Positions 1 to 12,699 of a stretch of 64,000 nucleotides of DNA are shown in pieces. The notes below the pieces were generated by a model. That model was not told the DNA's origin and did not search any database. It worked only from the letters and a program-made list of their open reading frames with translations. The DNA is from Agarophyton chilense (taxonomy: Eukaryota > Rhodophyta > Florideophyceae > Gracilariales > Gracilariaceae): NCBI GenBank assembly GCA_030374765.1, contig JARGXX010000006.1, forward strand, positions 992,001 through 1,056,000, read 5' to 3'. Position 1 is the stretch's first letter; each line of letters opens with the position of its first letter. The position numbers were made by a program, and so were the translations under genes.

Positions 1-164
1 GATTAGTCGACTGGATACGGGTGTTTTCTACATTTCCACTCGTGTTCTATGTTGCATTTCTCTAATTGGATAATTAAAAAGAGTATAAACTCTGGTTTCT
101 TTGTGTGATATCGCCACTTGGACCGCCTAATGTGTTTCCTAGTATCAAATGCTGTGATGGACGA

Positions 165-200
165 TATCGCTTACTATGTTGTTATCGCCTACTATGTTAT
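165..200. repeat. 18-bp tandem duplication
   Basis: Two adjacent 18-bp units of the form TATCGCYTACTATGTTRT differ at two positions. The rest of 1-480 holds no gene I recognise. It probably contains decayed upstream sequence of the copia fossil that becomes readable near 480. Confidence 0.5.
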
Positions 201-479
201 GATGGCTGCAAGTCCTTTGTCGTGAGTTTTCGATTAGGCATGATCGCTTGGTTGTGTGTCTGTTTCGAACTTTCATTTGGTTCTGTACTACTTATAAGCT
301 ACACCTTGGCTTCGTCTGAGACTCTGCCCAGGAGTAAAGACGGCACCGTTCCAAAGACTGTCTATTTGTTACTATAAACGTTCTTTAGATCTTTTCTTCT
401 GTTGTTCCAGCCTTTCGTTATAATGCAGTGCATGTGCCCGGGATCAAATACGATAAAATACTGTCCCGGGATACTTTAA

Positions 480-2790
480 CCCTAAACATGGACAACCCGT
501 ACTGCATGTCGTAGATGAATCCAAACTTTTTCTGCCGTCACTTTCCTGAACAAAGTCGATTCCGAAACTGTTTGGATGGCATTTCCCAGATGTCGGACTC
601 ATTTATAGGCAGGCTAACCAGATTTGCTACGCATCGACTAAGGCAGTAGCTTTGTCTCCAAGGAATTCACAGGAAGCGCAAAGTGTTTTGGAATAAAGAT
701 ATACGAATCACCAATTAAAAGTCCAGCGGCAATGTCTCATTTATAAGTATATCTCGAACCACTACGTATCAAGTTAATAAAACTTAAAATCAAACCTTCC
801 AAACACAGAAAACAAGTCTTCATTGCAGATGGCATTGTTTTCTCTCAACAGTACTATGGGAACCGAAGGATTATGCCCAATGCTTTTGGTTTTCACAACT
901 GTCTCTGGAACCAGCGCGAACTCTACCATCATCAGAAATTCTCGTAAGGGAAAAAGCAATCGACAGCGCAATGAAACAAGTACAGGAAGAACATTCAAAA
1001 CGCCAAGTGGATTTCGTTCTGAAATACAGAGGACCGTACGGCATCGACTGAAAGAAGCTGGGCATTCTGAGGTTTTGATCACCAGTACGGGTATATCGGG
1101 AGTCCACCGATTCTTTTCAAGATCTTTTCTCTTTCGTGAAAAAAAGACGGAGACACTGTATTTGTACAGTTGCCATACGAGCGCAATATCTTTTGAAGGT
1201 AGGTTGTGAAGCCGGCGGAAGACATAATCAGGAACCATTTTAAGGCATTCAAAAGTTCTGGAATCCTTTCCAAAGAGGTTCCCGTTGAACAGATCCTGAT
1301 TCATAAACAGGACTTTGCCCTTGCCACACCCTCTGATGCACACACGTTCGTTTCATATCGAATGAAAAGGTAGTAGGCATTGCCTCAGAACCAGAAAGAG
1401 GATAAATATATGGAACTCGTTCTCTAGAACTATTGAAACGGACCCGGGATGGAGAAGTAACAGAGAAGTTACGACTGATTGCCCATAATTACCATGATAT
1501 CAACTGCAGTTTTATTGCCAAAAAGTTCCAACCATCTCTAAGCTTTGAAAACGTATCGACCTCACCATTTACGCCATGCAAGATGATGCCACAGCGTAAA
1601 AAGGTGATATTACCCAACCATAGGTCCAAAGTTGATCATCATTCGAACACAATGTATCTTTCAGATCCTAGCAGAAATTAATTCACCGTACGACAAGGTC
1701 TTTTTGTTACTGAAACCGATATATGGATTACTCGATGCTGGACTACATTGGTTCTTAACCTACACTACAAAGAAAAAACGAAAACTAAACATAAAGAACT
1801 GTACTGAGGTGAAATGAATCCTTTATTGCCCCACGAAGAGTGGAAGAACTCCAAATATTGTGATACTATAGGTCGAGTACTCTTATGGTGTTGGAAATGC
1901 GAAATTTATTAAAAAAGAAGAATGAAGCACAAACCAGTTCCAGACAAAACCACAAAAACTTTTATTACCAAGAGCCAGATGCATTTTTAATGGATACAGG
2001 ATTCAACACTGTTTAGATCGAAGTTTTAAGATCTTTCAAAAAGACAAGATAGGAGCGCATTTTTTCAAAACATAGCGAAAGAAGCTGTTACAGAACGAGC
2101 TGAGCTACAGTGTATGGCGAATATATCCCGCCTAGACTTTTGAAGCAGCGTGTAAGTGATGAAAAAGAGTGTCCCGAACGGTTTACAAAATGCTTTGCAG
2201 AATCTAAAGGACCTCATTTCCGTTGCCAGGAATACAAGCGATCAAACAATGAGATTTATCAAACTGCACGACGACTCACTGCGAGTGATTCTCTTCACAG
2301 ATGCCACGTTTGCTAACGCTGACAAGAAGGCCTCCCAGCTAAATTCATCGATCTTTTATGCAACTTGCATAGCAACGCTAATTTATTGAACTATGCGAGC
2401 AGAAATCCCGACGGGGTTTCCAGAAGCGTGATGGCACCCGAAATATTAGCATTGGTTCAAGGATTTGATCAGACATATCTCTCGAATAACATTATTTCTG
2501 AGTTTGTAATTGCAATATGTTTATCAGCGCATATATTGATTCGAAGAGAGCATTCAATGCGGTAGCTAAGAATTCAGGAAAGAAAGGAAGCCGCCTCAGT
2601 ATTGACATTGCAGTGCTTCAGGAATAGGTTTCATGTGGAGAAATCGATAGCATCGGTCGGATACGGTCTGAAAAAAATTTTGCTGCTCATTTTATAAGAG
2701 TAACCGTCGCAAATATGAATACCACTCTCAGAGAGTTATGTATGTCGAACAAGCTCTCGCTGTGCTGAGAAGCTGAGCTAAAACACAGCT
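480..2790 (+). mobile_element. Ty1/copia fossil A (integrase, RT, RNase H remnants)
   Basis: Heavily decayed Ty1/copia pol on the plus strand. The integrase core is readable near 485-780 (QPVLHVVDES, matching the VLHVVDE stretch of this copia group). The integrase C-terminal region follows at about 823-1209 (GTEGLCPMLLVF). RT traces include REKLRLIAHNY near 1460 and KPIYGLLDAGLHWF near 1700-1760, the copia YGL-DAG-HW motif. RNase H lies at about 2230-2790 (RVILFTDATFAN, then RSVMAPEILALVQGFD, then YIDSKRAFNAVAKNSG). The family resembles copia elements of fungi, oomycetes and other protists. LTRs were not found. The copy is broken many times over (well over ten interruptions) and is old. Confidence 0.8.
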
Positions 2791-2799
2791 ACAAAAACT

Positions 2800-5700
2800 A
2801 CAGTTCCAGTTTCAAACTCGAATCCAATGTTTCTGACATCACCCCTAGTTGATTTGTCGATAGAATTCTTCAACGTAGAAATCGACGTAAACCGGTCTTT
2901 GGAGTCGACTAGAATTCTTAGCTTATTTCAATTTCTAAAAGGTATCGATATGCGTTCTTGACATTCTACACTTCATCTATCCCTTCTCCTGCTGCAAAAA
3001 TCTCTGCGGCAGGCATACTTTTCTCTAGGCGCTTTGCCTTATGTCACATCCAGAAGAAAGAATGGTAGATTTAATTCTTATAAATCTTTCTTCTCAGTAG
3101 GCAAGTTATAACTCCCAGTTCTCTAATATCATCGATACAAGATGTATCAAAGAAGACGACAATACTTAGCTCATGTTCCAATTTGTCGGTTGGCTTTAAA
3201 TGTTAAAGAACCGTGCCTATCTTCTGGAGTTTTCTACCATCCTTGATTAATTCAATCAGGAGACTCACGTAGATTTAAGGTGCGTTCTGTTGGAGTTAAC
3301 TGTCATCAAATTGATCAAAACGGTGAAACAGTAGTTCCCATTCAGCTTAAAGAGCTGTTGATTGATGCAAATGCAGACTTTTCAATATCTTTGAGGCTTT
3401 TGGCATACTTTTCTCTTCGCATACGCGAGATGGGATATTATATGACACGTTCTAGCTTGTTTTCGTTGTTTGTATCGATAACAAAGACAATGGTTTTGAT
3501 GGTGTTCTTTCCAATGAACCTCAGTTTGATTGGGCCATTGTTGATGTCGCTACATTTAAACTTATCATTGAAAGCAACTAGGAACCTTTTCGAACGATCC
3601 CTTTCTACAGCCACCTCGAGATTATAAACGATCTTGGTTACAACTAGAACCAGTCTTCAATTTTCTTTATACCAAAAAGGCTGGGTTACGGACGTAGCCT
3701 GGAAGAGCCCAATTTGTCATATCACTATGTCAGATGCATTATGCAATTTTGCGGTGGAATTAACCAATCTATATGCAGCAACCAAGAGCTACCAGACATG
3801 AGTAGACTTCATTCTACTTTCTTTATATGGGCTTCCGTATATATCCCTCTGTGCCTCTCCCGTTTGCAAAAATGCAGCTGTTACATCTGCTTTGTAAAGT
3901 GTTCAGTCATGAAGCGACATTATTGTTTCTAGGATACGCAGACCGGTAGGAGGACAAGAGGCACAGTCTTTGCAAAGCTCATCTTTTATATCATCCTCAT
4001 TGACGTGGGGTGCGATATGTGCTTAAAGATTCAGAGACCGGTCATCGTTTTTTTTTATCTTTAATAGGCTGTGACTGGTCATTCTGGAGCCGGGCGGAAC
4101 CAGCCGGCGAAACACTGGATAAGCAGTTTTGAGGAAGCTGTCTTCTTCTTTGGTGCACGCGTTTTGCATTGAATACTGATCAAACCCTTGCGCTTGATGC
4201 TGAAGAAAAGGCTTGTTTCTACAGTAATCATGCATTTCATTGAGGATTGTGACTTCTTGAGATATCACTTCAAGTGGCAAAGAAACTTAGATTGAGTGGG
4301 CAGGCAAGCTAACAGTTTAGTTCCAAACTTCCTTTGTCATATCCAGAACTTCAGTTAAACCATCAACGTATTGTAGATTGTGATTCCCTTCCGTAGCTTC
4401 AGGGTGTAAAGTGTCCAGGTGATAGGTGTCGTCAAGAGGCCAGAACACTTCGACTCGATTTCCAACGTTGGAATTGTTCCTACAGTTGTCACCATCAAAG
4501 TTGGTATCGAAGCCATGAAAGTAAGCATAATTTAGGCTGCGCTCGGTTTTATTGATGATTAGTAGCACTGAGTCGATGTCATTAGCATTTTTGATGAATT
4601 CCAGGCCATCCTGTACGATCATTGAAAAGCTAGTATCCGGAAGTGACAGCGGAGAGTCTTCAAAGGCTGCTGATAGCTCTATGCCTTTTTTACCTGGCAC
4701 CGTGATGGAGTGTGCAATTGTTTCGACATATGTCATTGTCTTCGGGTTTGACCAACAACCCTGTTTTTTATCCTTTTGGATAAAGACTTCAACAGTATTA
4801 CCAGTTGATATGGGTACTTCGGTGATTCATTTTGGTCTGAGAATCCGTGCTAACTTTCTTCGAGCAATGAACTGGTTTCTTTCTTAACCTATTTTAGCAG
4901 AAATGGAGGTTTCGAATGGCTCCTTTCGCACAGGTTTTGTGTAACTTTTAGCCATTTCGAATGCTGAAAGGTATTCATCAACGTAGAGATCGTTTGACAT
5001 GCTCACAGATGAATATGCCGATAGAATAGGATTAAATTTGTCGCCAGCCTCGAATTGAAGCGGAAAACCACGCTTCTTATGATCATATGTTTAGAACATA
5101 ATGGTTTTTTAGCATACAAGCGTGAAGAAACAGAGTGCAGGGGTATTGAAAGCCAGTCACAGTAGTGTCAAAATGCACCGAACATGAAGGCTTGGTCGCC
5201 ACGTATGGAACCGGGTTACTAGAAAGCCAACACCTAAACTTGCTTCAAATCCTATGATCTCTTCTTGAAGATGACGTGTTGACACAACGTGGGCCGTAAA
5301 GTATCTCGAAACCAGATCCATGATGTGCATAACACACAGATCATCTAGCAACAAGGGATCAACGCACATTACGTCATTAATTGAATTCAACAGAGTTCTT
5401 ATATATATGCTTTCCGAATCGGTGGAGGTATTACAGGTGATCGACAGCTTTTGCAGCTAGCCATGTTTTTAGCGACATACCGGCCGTATGGTTCCAAAGA
5501 CCATTGCGTTGCAAAAGCAGCTTGAAGTCACCGAGACATGCGTGTCTGCAGACATGTTTGTGAAATTCACCCGCAATTTCCTTTCCATCAAACCAAGGTG
5601 ACTTCCCAAGCATGACTGCCGATAGGCTGTACAAACTAGAACCGAGGTAATTTGTCGTAGAGGTGAAATTTTCACCCGAAATGTATCTGGGGAACCCTAC

Positions 5701-6470
5701 ATCGATTATGGATATGGACCCGGGCTCGTCTACAGTGTTGAAATACATTTCATTTCGTCCAAGATGCACGATGTTGGTCTTACGGGTGACATTTATAACG
5801 TTCACCCACTGTGAGAATCTTTCTAAAACTGAGGGGGTAATCTCCCTGATGGCCCCATTTTCTGATGTCGCTATCAAAATTACTGACTCAGAGAATCTTA
5901 GTTGAAGGCTGGCATGCAGGCCGATGCCGTACTGTCATCTGGTGTGTCCGTCTAAGCGTCCGGACATCAGGTCCAGATTCCCACCAACAGGAACTTCACC
6001 TTCTTGTGACAATGGTCTTAAGTAATCTTGGCCGATTTCCGAGTGTGGTGCGCCATTGTCTACAAGAAGTCCAAGCCATTCTGGTACATAACCAGTATGC
6101 ACAGTGGCTGTAGAGCAGACAAGGGAAGCTGTACTAAATAAAACCGTCGTATTGCCGTATATTGTGGCCTTGGTGTCAACATCACTGCAAGAACAACCTT
6201 TTCTAGATGATAAAGAAGCATCAAAACTTCTGATACGGTGTGGTTAGGATCCGCCGGGTTATATTTTCTCTTACAGTGCCCATACTTACCGCAATTATAA
6301 CAGGGATACTTCATCGTATGTGATAGTCCCTTCGAGCGATTAAGGTCATTGCTTTTATGATTTGGAAGCTGTATCCGAGCGGCATTCGCAGAAAGAGATT
6401 GAGCATTGGACGAATTTTTTGGTGCGAGATTGTAACCATAATAAAACTGTCGCAACACCAAAGCCATCTT
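2800..6470 (-). mobile_element. Ty1/copia fossil B
   Basis: A second, independent copia fossil on the minus strand. In element order it shows: a gag segment with a CCHC-like zinc knuckle (PCYNCGKYGHCKRKY, 6060-6467); decayed protease; the GAG-pre-integrase region (5431-5877); a linker (4317-4736); RT with FLQHQAQGFDQYSMQNA (4023-4280), closely paralleling FLLHQAQGLPQFVTQNA in copia C; the RT core KADVTAAFLQTGEAQRDIY near 3850-3900; and a faint RNase H toward 2800. It belongs to the same family as copia C but is much older and has many breaks. No LTR pair was identified. It meets copia A tail to tail at about 2.8 kb. Confidence 0.8.
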
Positions 6471-7072
6471 TTTGTGTTTAACGGTATTCAGAAAGCTACA
6501 CTAAGTGCCGAAAGCGAATCACGTTTCTATATAGACTTAACTGTCGATCTTGTACCAGTACCCGAAGCCAAATCAGTGTCTGAGACTGAAGAGCACAAGT
6601 ATCTTGCCCTGCCGTAGAGTTGCGATGTCAACATAATCCCGTTCAAGGCAACTGGGATCTTATTTGGGTTGTTGTCGGGCATCCGGTCTTGGAAGAAAAC
6701 CCAGAAAGGGTCAGAGTAAACACAGTCTTCCTGATTTCCCTTTCCGTCCGTCCAGGGAACATTCTTGAGGTTCCAGAAAAAATCTTGGACGGCGTGGTAT
6801 ACTTGAAGAACGTGGGTCTGGGCCCGTAACTATGTATAGAACAGTATTCGAATACTTTTACAGGTCTGGGTTGAGGTGGTCGAAATATAGCAGTGTTGCT
6901 CGGTAGCCAGACGACTTTCGGCAGCATAATGATGGGATTATATAATTTTTTTGTGTTCAGTATACAGACTAGTTGTTTGTAGTACATCTCTATAGACATA
7001 AATGGTTGCAATGCAATATATGTTCTCTCGTGCGTATCACTTGTTTTCCATGATATTCCTATCATGTATATG

Positions 7073-7564
7073 TGTGAGATAGTTCCTCAATGAGAATTGT
7101 ATCGAGTGGATGAGCGTTGTGTTTGAGTGTGCCACGCGTACGCACGGAAGCAACGGTTGGCGGTAGGTAAAATGGGCGGTCACTGCCAACAGGTACAGTC
7201 AGGAACGTGCGGAGGGGAGGGACGCCTTGGACACCTGTAGTAGGACCGTTCGGAGTAGTCGACTATCTACGCAGACGACGAAGGCAAAAAGCTAGTCGTG
7301 CTTACCGTTAACTACCAAGGATGGCGGCCGAGCCCGGGTACTTAAAAACACCGCAGCTCAGGCTTTACAGTAAAGCCTACCCTATTCTAACGAAACATTA
7401 AAATATTTACAAAATCTATCTCAATGTGCATCAACGTGTACTCGTGCCGGTTCTGGGTGGCGGCAGCCCCACGTGGGCACGTGGCCGTCAACAGCCCTGA
7501 TCACACCGCCGTCCGTGCCGTATGCCATTCTCGCTCATCCGCGCGGTTCCGCCCCTATGCTACA
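7073..7564. repeat. Solo LTR with 5-bp target duplication
   Basis: A 492-bp unit begins TGTGAGATAG and ends CTATGCTACA, an imperfect inverted pair with TG...CA termini. It is flanked on both sides by the 5-bp duplication ATATG (7068-7072 and 7565-7569). No internal retrotransposon sequence is present. This is the footprint of LTR-LTR recombination, most likely from a Ty3/gypsy-type element, which makes 5-bp duplications. A diverged relative lies at 31713-32283. Confidence 0.8.
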
Positions 7565-7569
7565 ATATG

Positions 7570-10500
7570 GTCAAGTACGAGATAAAACACTCTACTAAGG
7601 CGAAGATTAGGAACGTGGAGAGTTGCGGTTGTTATGCGGATTTGGACTGCTGTGGAAGATCGAGAAAGGAAAGTCTTCATTGAGATATTTCTTGAGAGCA
7701 TGAGGAACTTCAAAGAGTATGGTAGTTGCTTCATTGCCACACTGTAAGAAAAATGATGCAACGATTAAGAGGGAAAAGTGATCCAAAACTGGTATGACCG
7801 TTATGGTGGATCGTGGTGATGAGAGAAAACCGATTGCAACTGCCACTCCGGGTAGTTTGCATGGTTCGACGTTCTGCGACCGCCTTGGTGTCGTCTTTAA
7901 TGGATCAGGCTAAAAAGATCTGTGCCTTTTCTTAGTTACCTTGCAACAATTGTACTCTTAAAATTTACTACCTTAGTTTTCTAGAAACCTTCTAAATCGG
8001 GCAATATTGCCCACGATGTATAAATCTGCTGAAAGTGATTAAGGTTTACCATGTAAATGTAGCATGGGTATAATTAACCGTGTATAATGACCCCAATTAG
8101 AATAGAACCCTTCATCTTTTTTTCTCTGTCTGTTTGTATAGCCTGTCATATTTAGCCACATGCTACTGTACTGTATCACAAAAAAATGAGAACAAAAAGA
8201 AACTAAATGAGTCGTTTTTTACACAATTAAATAAGAAACGGATATTCAGACAACTAAATTAGAATATAATAGAATCTTTTTATGTCCTTTTCAATGAAAC
8301 GTTCAGTCGATAGATAAACAAAACTAGCGTAAAAGAATAGTTAGCATCTTCTTTTTTATATATCACGTTCTGTGTTCTTCTCAAAAGGGATAAGAATCCG
8401 AGTCCGACCCCTGAAGAAAAAATTTCCATTGATGCTCTTTTTAGAAAAACGTTAACTTTCAACAAAATTACAAAGAAAAAAAAAGTAGCTTTAAATTAAT
8501 TGGAGCTAATCTTAATAATAAAAAATATTACGGAAAGAAATTCAACAGAAAAACTAATTAAGTAATATAAAACATTTCATCCTCTTCTTCTTCTCAAAGC
8601 AGCAAAGACACATTCTGCATCTCCACTATAAAACAATCTCAGTTTATTTGTGACCAATCGGAAAGTGCAAGAGGTATTGACTGGATCTACAAATATAAGT
8701 ATATGAAGATCCAAAAGCACCGTAATTAACGGTGGAACATTTTAAGGATTGTTTCAACTGTGAAAAAAAATTGCACGGTTTTTAAATGGCCTTATGGTCT
8801 GAACTTATCTTTATGATGAGAAAATATTCTTTTAGATAGTTTATGTGGCTATTGATAACACTGTCACGATCTAAGAAGGGAAAAACGTAATGATAATGTA
8901 TGAAAATTCTTGTTCTATTTATCTTATGCAAATTGGAAAAAAACGTTTCTGATATAAAAGTTCCCAAAAGCGATATTGTTGAATAGTGAGAAAAATGTAT
9001 CAAAGCTCCGGGTAAAATTTGCTGGGAAAAGTACACAGAGGCGTTTTTTTAGAGGTATTTGAAAAAGGTGAAACAAAAACGAGCTATCAAGATGTTGTTA
9101 TAGCATACTATGAATGAAATAATATTTGTTGTTCTATTCTTTTCTCCCACATTAAAGCAGCTTTTGCATATTTTATTGAGAAACACAGGAGCATTTTAAT
9201 ATGATGGAACCCGTTTTGTTGCTTGTTTTATTGTTTTTCTACGTAGGGTATGTTTGATTTAAAACACTCACGAATACTTCAAGTGAGGCAAAGAATGTGG
9301 GGGTGTTCTGTTATAATTTCTGTCCCTGTATATCCTTTTCCGCACCTGCCACAAACTATGTAGATGTGGGATCCATCTTTGAGTGTGATACTGTTGACTA
9401 AACTTCACAGTAAATTTACGCAAAAATAAGCCTTGTCCGTTACTGAATAGCCCAGATCGATGAAATGAGACATGAATATTTCGATATAAACGTCTTTTCT
9501 TGATTTTCATAAGCCAATGCAATTGAAGACTTATATCAATAGTCAATAAAATTCACAGACTCTGGTTTCCGCTCAGACACTCCCGATTTGTAACGATTTC
9601 GTCAACCTGCATATTTGTGCGTTAACCAGAGGCAAGCGTGTGTAATACCTACAAGCCTTTCTGTGAAGAAAAAATAACGAAACAATATGTTTTATTTCTA
9701 TACCAGAAGCTGTGTGTTTGCGAAAAAGGTTACGTGGCACCATGTGCAGTAGATTGAAGTCTAGTTCTAGGTTCCAGATCGCCAAAAAGTCCTAACGACC
9801 ATCACAGACTTTTAAATCTGTCGAAGTTCTCTAGAAAGACGCAATACTGTTGGTACACACAGTAAGTTTTCCGTCCACCCAAAGGCCGCTTCAACCGGTA
9901 TAGTGGGCTGAAAAGGGGTGCTCTGCTCAGAAGTTAACAATTAAATGGAGGCGTGTACTGCGGCAAATGACTCAAAAGTTTTGATGATGTATGAGGTTGT
10001 TTTTTTATAAAAACTCGCTTTACTGGACGACAGGCGACAAATGTCGCAACTTTTGATAAATTTCAGGTGCCCGAAGCCAGAGAAAGGTAATGTTTTTGGG
10101 TGTCAATTGTTGGTTGAAGTCGTCCTAGAGAGACCTCCGAAACATCAGAGCCCTTTTTTTAGAGATTTAAAACCTCCAAAAAGGAGCTAAAATGCATTAA
10201 TACTTGATAGTTACTACTATTTGCTTCTAAGTTACTCTTATCGCTGCTAGCAGCATTTAAAGCAGCACACTAACCAATAGAACTATAAAAAATAAAAGTA
10301 TATCCCGAATGCGCCATCATGGCTTTCGACGCCAGTGGTGATATACAGATTGAAGATCCTGCTTGCACTCCGTAAACGTGTGTTCCAGCAATGCTGGAAC
10401 ACTGTACGCATTACGGGACCCACAGTAGATTCGTCAAAATGAGCAGTATTTTCTGAATAGGGACAAAAACTAAACGTTCGTTTTGAACAACGCAGAACGC

Positions 10501-10620
10501 ATTGCCACGGATACACGTCTGACACGCGAAAAGAAGGTTTTGAAGCTAAACGTTCTGACCGTATCTGTAACTGTGGCGGAGCTCGTGCACGGCGCACGCG
10601 GTATCTCACGCCTCGCGCGC
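7570..10620. other. AT-rich stretch without a recognisable gene
   Basis: About 3 kb of AT-rich sequence with only short ORFs, none of which I recognise. One suggestive fragment lies on the minus strand at about 9279-9412. It reads YIVCGRCGKGYTGTEIITEH, with a CxxC pair followed by His residues like a small zinc finger, but it is too short to assign. A perfect hairpin lies at 10380-10402. The last few hundred bases before 10.6 kb become GC-rich as the gene island begins. Confidence 0.4.
10380..10402. other. Perfect 10-bp-arm hairpin
   Basis: GTGTTCCAGC and its exact reverse complement are separated by the 3-nt loop AAT. There is no T-run beside it, and it lies in no gene I recognise. Confidence 0.5.
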
Positions 10621-11069
10621 TGTTCCTAGAGCACGTGTTGGCCGCCCACTGGGTAGCGCTTCAAAGGCGGTGATCGGAGCTCGGGTCGATCCGCCTCCGG
10701 GCTCGGGCGGCACCTCAGTCGCACCTCAACATGCGCCCTTTCACACTCGGCGGCGCCGTCCAGCCTCTCTACATCAAGTTTCTTTCTTGTACAATATCAC
10801 CCCGCCTTCAACTGTATAATGTTTCTTCTCTTGTGAGCTGTAGTGCGCAGGACTTGTGAAACACTCGAGTCCCGTTTCTGCTACACATACACCCACTCTC
10901 TCTCTGATATACAAGCTACGAGAGCAAAATACACGCGTCAACGCCTCATTAAATTCTCTTCGCAAGGCACGCTCATAAGACAACACGAGACACGTAATGA
11001 AGATCAAAACTACGCTTGCAACCTTTATGTACAGGAAACAAAAAAAGAACGATCAAAACAATCACTCAT

Positions 11070-12587
11070 CTACGCGGAGAGAACCCCGAGCAGCACAGTC
11101 TGTCCATTCTGCACGTTCAGAACCTGCTCAACCTTGCCATTGGTATATCGCACCGTCACCGAATCTGCCTGCGTTCGCGCCCCAAGCCCAAAGTGCAACG
11201 TTTCCAAATACGAATGCGAAACCGAGTCACCGGGAGAACCCACTCGTCTCGTCATAGAAAGATTTCCCGACTTGACCACCACAACGGCGTTCAACGGCGT
11301 ACAACTTTTGTCTGACGGATTTCCCACGCGCACGTGCAAGAAGTTGCCACCACCTCTAAGTTCATTCTTGAATACGCGGAAGTAACCGCCCACGGAGACA
11401 TCATCGTGGTCGCCCTCACTCATGATGAGATCGACTTTTCCGTCCATGTCGTAGTCAACTGCCACGGTGGTGTCGCCTCTAGTGTCCGGTCCATGTGACG
11501 TGAGCCAGTCCACTCTGCGGAAGGTACCGTCGCCGTTGTTGAGCAGTAGATAGTCTGTGCCCTGGTACTGGGTGACGTGAAGGTCCATCCATCCGTCATT
11601 GTTAAAGTCTCCCGTGGTGACACCCCTCGACTTGGAGCCGCGCGGAATACCCGCTCTCTCGCTGACGTCCACATAGCGTCCGTTGCGATTCTCCAACAAG
11701 ATGTCGTGGTACACGGTATCCGGCATCCAGCTACCAATTCTGTCGCGCGCCAGATACAGGTCGAAATCGCCATCGCCATCAAAGTCAATCTCGGCAACAG
11801 CCACAACACCCTCTCGCGCCATGCCCGGCGGCAGCACAGAGTTGGAAACATCAACCATATTAAAGGGCGCCGTGAGCTTCCACACAGTGAAAAAGTAGTA
11901 ACTAACAAGCTCCATGACGCCGTCGTTGTCAATATCGGTCACAACAGCCAAAGGATTCCTGGTCCACTCGAAGCCGCCACTCAGTGTTCTCAAGGCGAAT
12001 TTCATATTGCCCACGTTTTCGTAGGCAAACTGATGCGACCCCTCCAGCGCCCACGCGTTGGTGTAAATCACATCCGGCCAGTACGGATGGGCGCCCATGG
12101 AGAGATCCATGTAGACGGCTGTGCGACCGCGGCCGCCGCGCGCAGTGATCTGGGCCTGTTGCGTAACCTGGCGGATGGAGCGGTCGTACGGATTGACCTC
12201 GAACATGAGCGGATTGGCAGGGTTCAGCCCGTAGTTTCCGCCCACGGACAGGGTGAAACGCATGGCACGGTGCCAGGGAGACACGGGGAAAGCAGAGAAA
12301 CCATGAGAATCATGGAAAATTCCCCAATTGGGCTTGGCGAACTTGCCGTTGCCCAGATTGTAGTAGAGCTCGGTGAAGGTGGAGTCGTGGTGACAGAAGA
12401 GTAGGTCGGGCAGTCCATCGCGATCGAGGTCGACAACGGCAGGCGACCCGTACTTCTTGACCTTTCCGGATCGCAGATCGAGCCCGGCGGCCACGGAGAC
12501 GTCGCGGAAGGTCGGGGTCTGCGCGCGGGCGGCGCACGCAGTGAGCGCGAGGAGCAATGTTAAAAGCAGCGAGTTATTAGCAGTCAT
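11070..12587 (-). CDS. Secreted FG-GAP / ASPIC-UnbV repeat protein, CRTAC1-like (paralogue 1)
   Basis: 505 aa, intronless, ATG at 12587. Residues 1-22 form a signal peptide (hydrophobic LLLTLLLALTACAA, then ARA), so the product is probably secreted or lumenal. FG-GAP/VCBS-type calcium-binding loops follow: DLDRDG (53-58), DIDNDG (218-223), DFDGDGDFD (268-276), DFNNDG (327-332) and DYDMDG (378-383). An ASPIC/UnbV domain occupies about 415-500 (LHVRVGNPSD, ETLHFGLGA, VTVRYTNGKVE). This is the architecture of animal CRTAC1 and many bacterial VCBS/UnbV proteins, here without an EGF domain. Such proteins fold as beta-propellers and bind calcium; a precise function cannot be read from sequence. It has a tandem paralogue about 1.1 kb upstream. 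A weak TATA-like CTATTTAA lies about 165 bp upstream, beyond a GGA-rich tract. The frame is complete and unbroken. Confidence 0.93.
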   Translation of the reverse strand: MTANNSLLLTLLLALTACAARAQTPTFRDVSVAAGLDLRSGKVKKYGSPAVVDLDRDGLPDLLFCHHDSTFTELYYNLGNGKFAKPNWGIFHDSHGFSAFPVSPWHRAMRFTLSVGGNYGLNPANPLMFEVNPYDRSIRQVTQQAQITARGGRGRTAVYMDLSMGAHPYWPDVIYTNAWALEGSHQFAYENVGNMKFALRTLSGGFEWTRNPLAVVTDIDNDGVMELVSYYFFTVWKLTAPFNMVDVSNSVLPPGMAREGVVAVAEIDFDGDGDFDLYLARDRIGSWMPDTVYHDILLENRNGRYVDVSERAGIPRGSKSRGVTTGDFNNDGWMDLHVTQYQGTDYLLLNNGDGTFRRVDWLTSHGPDTRGDTTVAVDYDMDGKVDLIMSEGDHDDVSVGGYFRVFKNELRGGGNFLHVRVGNPSDKSCTPLNAVVVVKSGNLSMTRRVGSPGDSVSHSYLETLHFGLGARTQADSVTVRYTNGKVEQVLNVQNGQTVLLGVLSA

Positions 12588-12647
12588 GACTGTTAGAAAG
12601 AGGCCAAAGCGGAGCGAAAATGAAACAAACGGCGTGTGTGCGCGTGC

Positions 12648-12695
12648 GGGAGGGGGGGAGGAGGAGGAGGCGGGGGAGGAGGAGGAGGAGGAGGA
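12648..12695. repeat. GGA-rich microsatellite in the upstream region of paralogue 1
   Basis: A purine-only (GGA)n/G-run tract 60-110 bp upstream of the ATG of the 11070-12587 gene; in that gene's sense it reads as pyrimidine (TCC)n. It could lie in the leader or proximal promoter. On the plus strand it is G-quadruplex-prone. Length variation between strains would be expected. Confidence 0.7.
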
Positions 12696-12699
12696 ACGC

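Noticed and set aside
774-1343. 189-codon minus-strand frame
   Set aside because: It lies opposite the copia A integrase remnant, which is the reading with family motifs. The minus frame has none.
11577-12404. 275-codon open frame on the plus strand over CRTAC1-like paralogue 1
   Set aside because: It is the antisense shadow of a strongly supported gene. The reverse complement of its GC-rich codons leaves a frame open. There is no domain, and a similar shadow (14014-15492) covers the paralogue.
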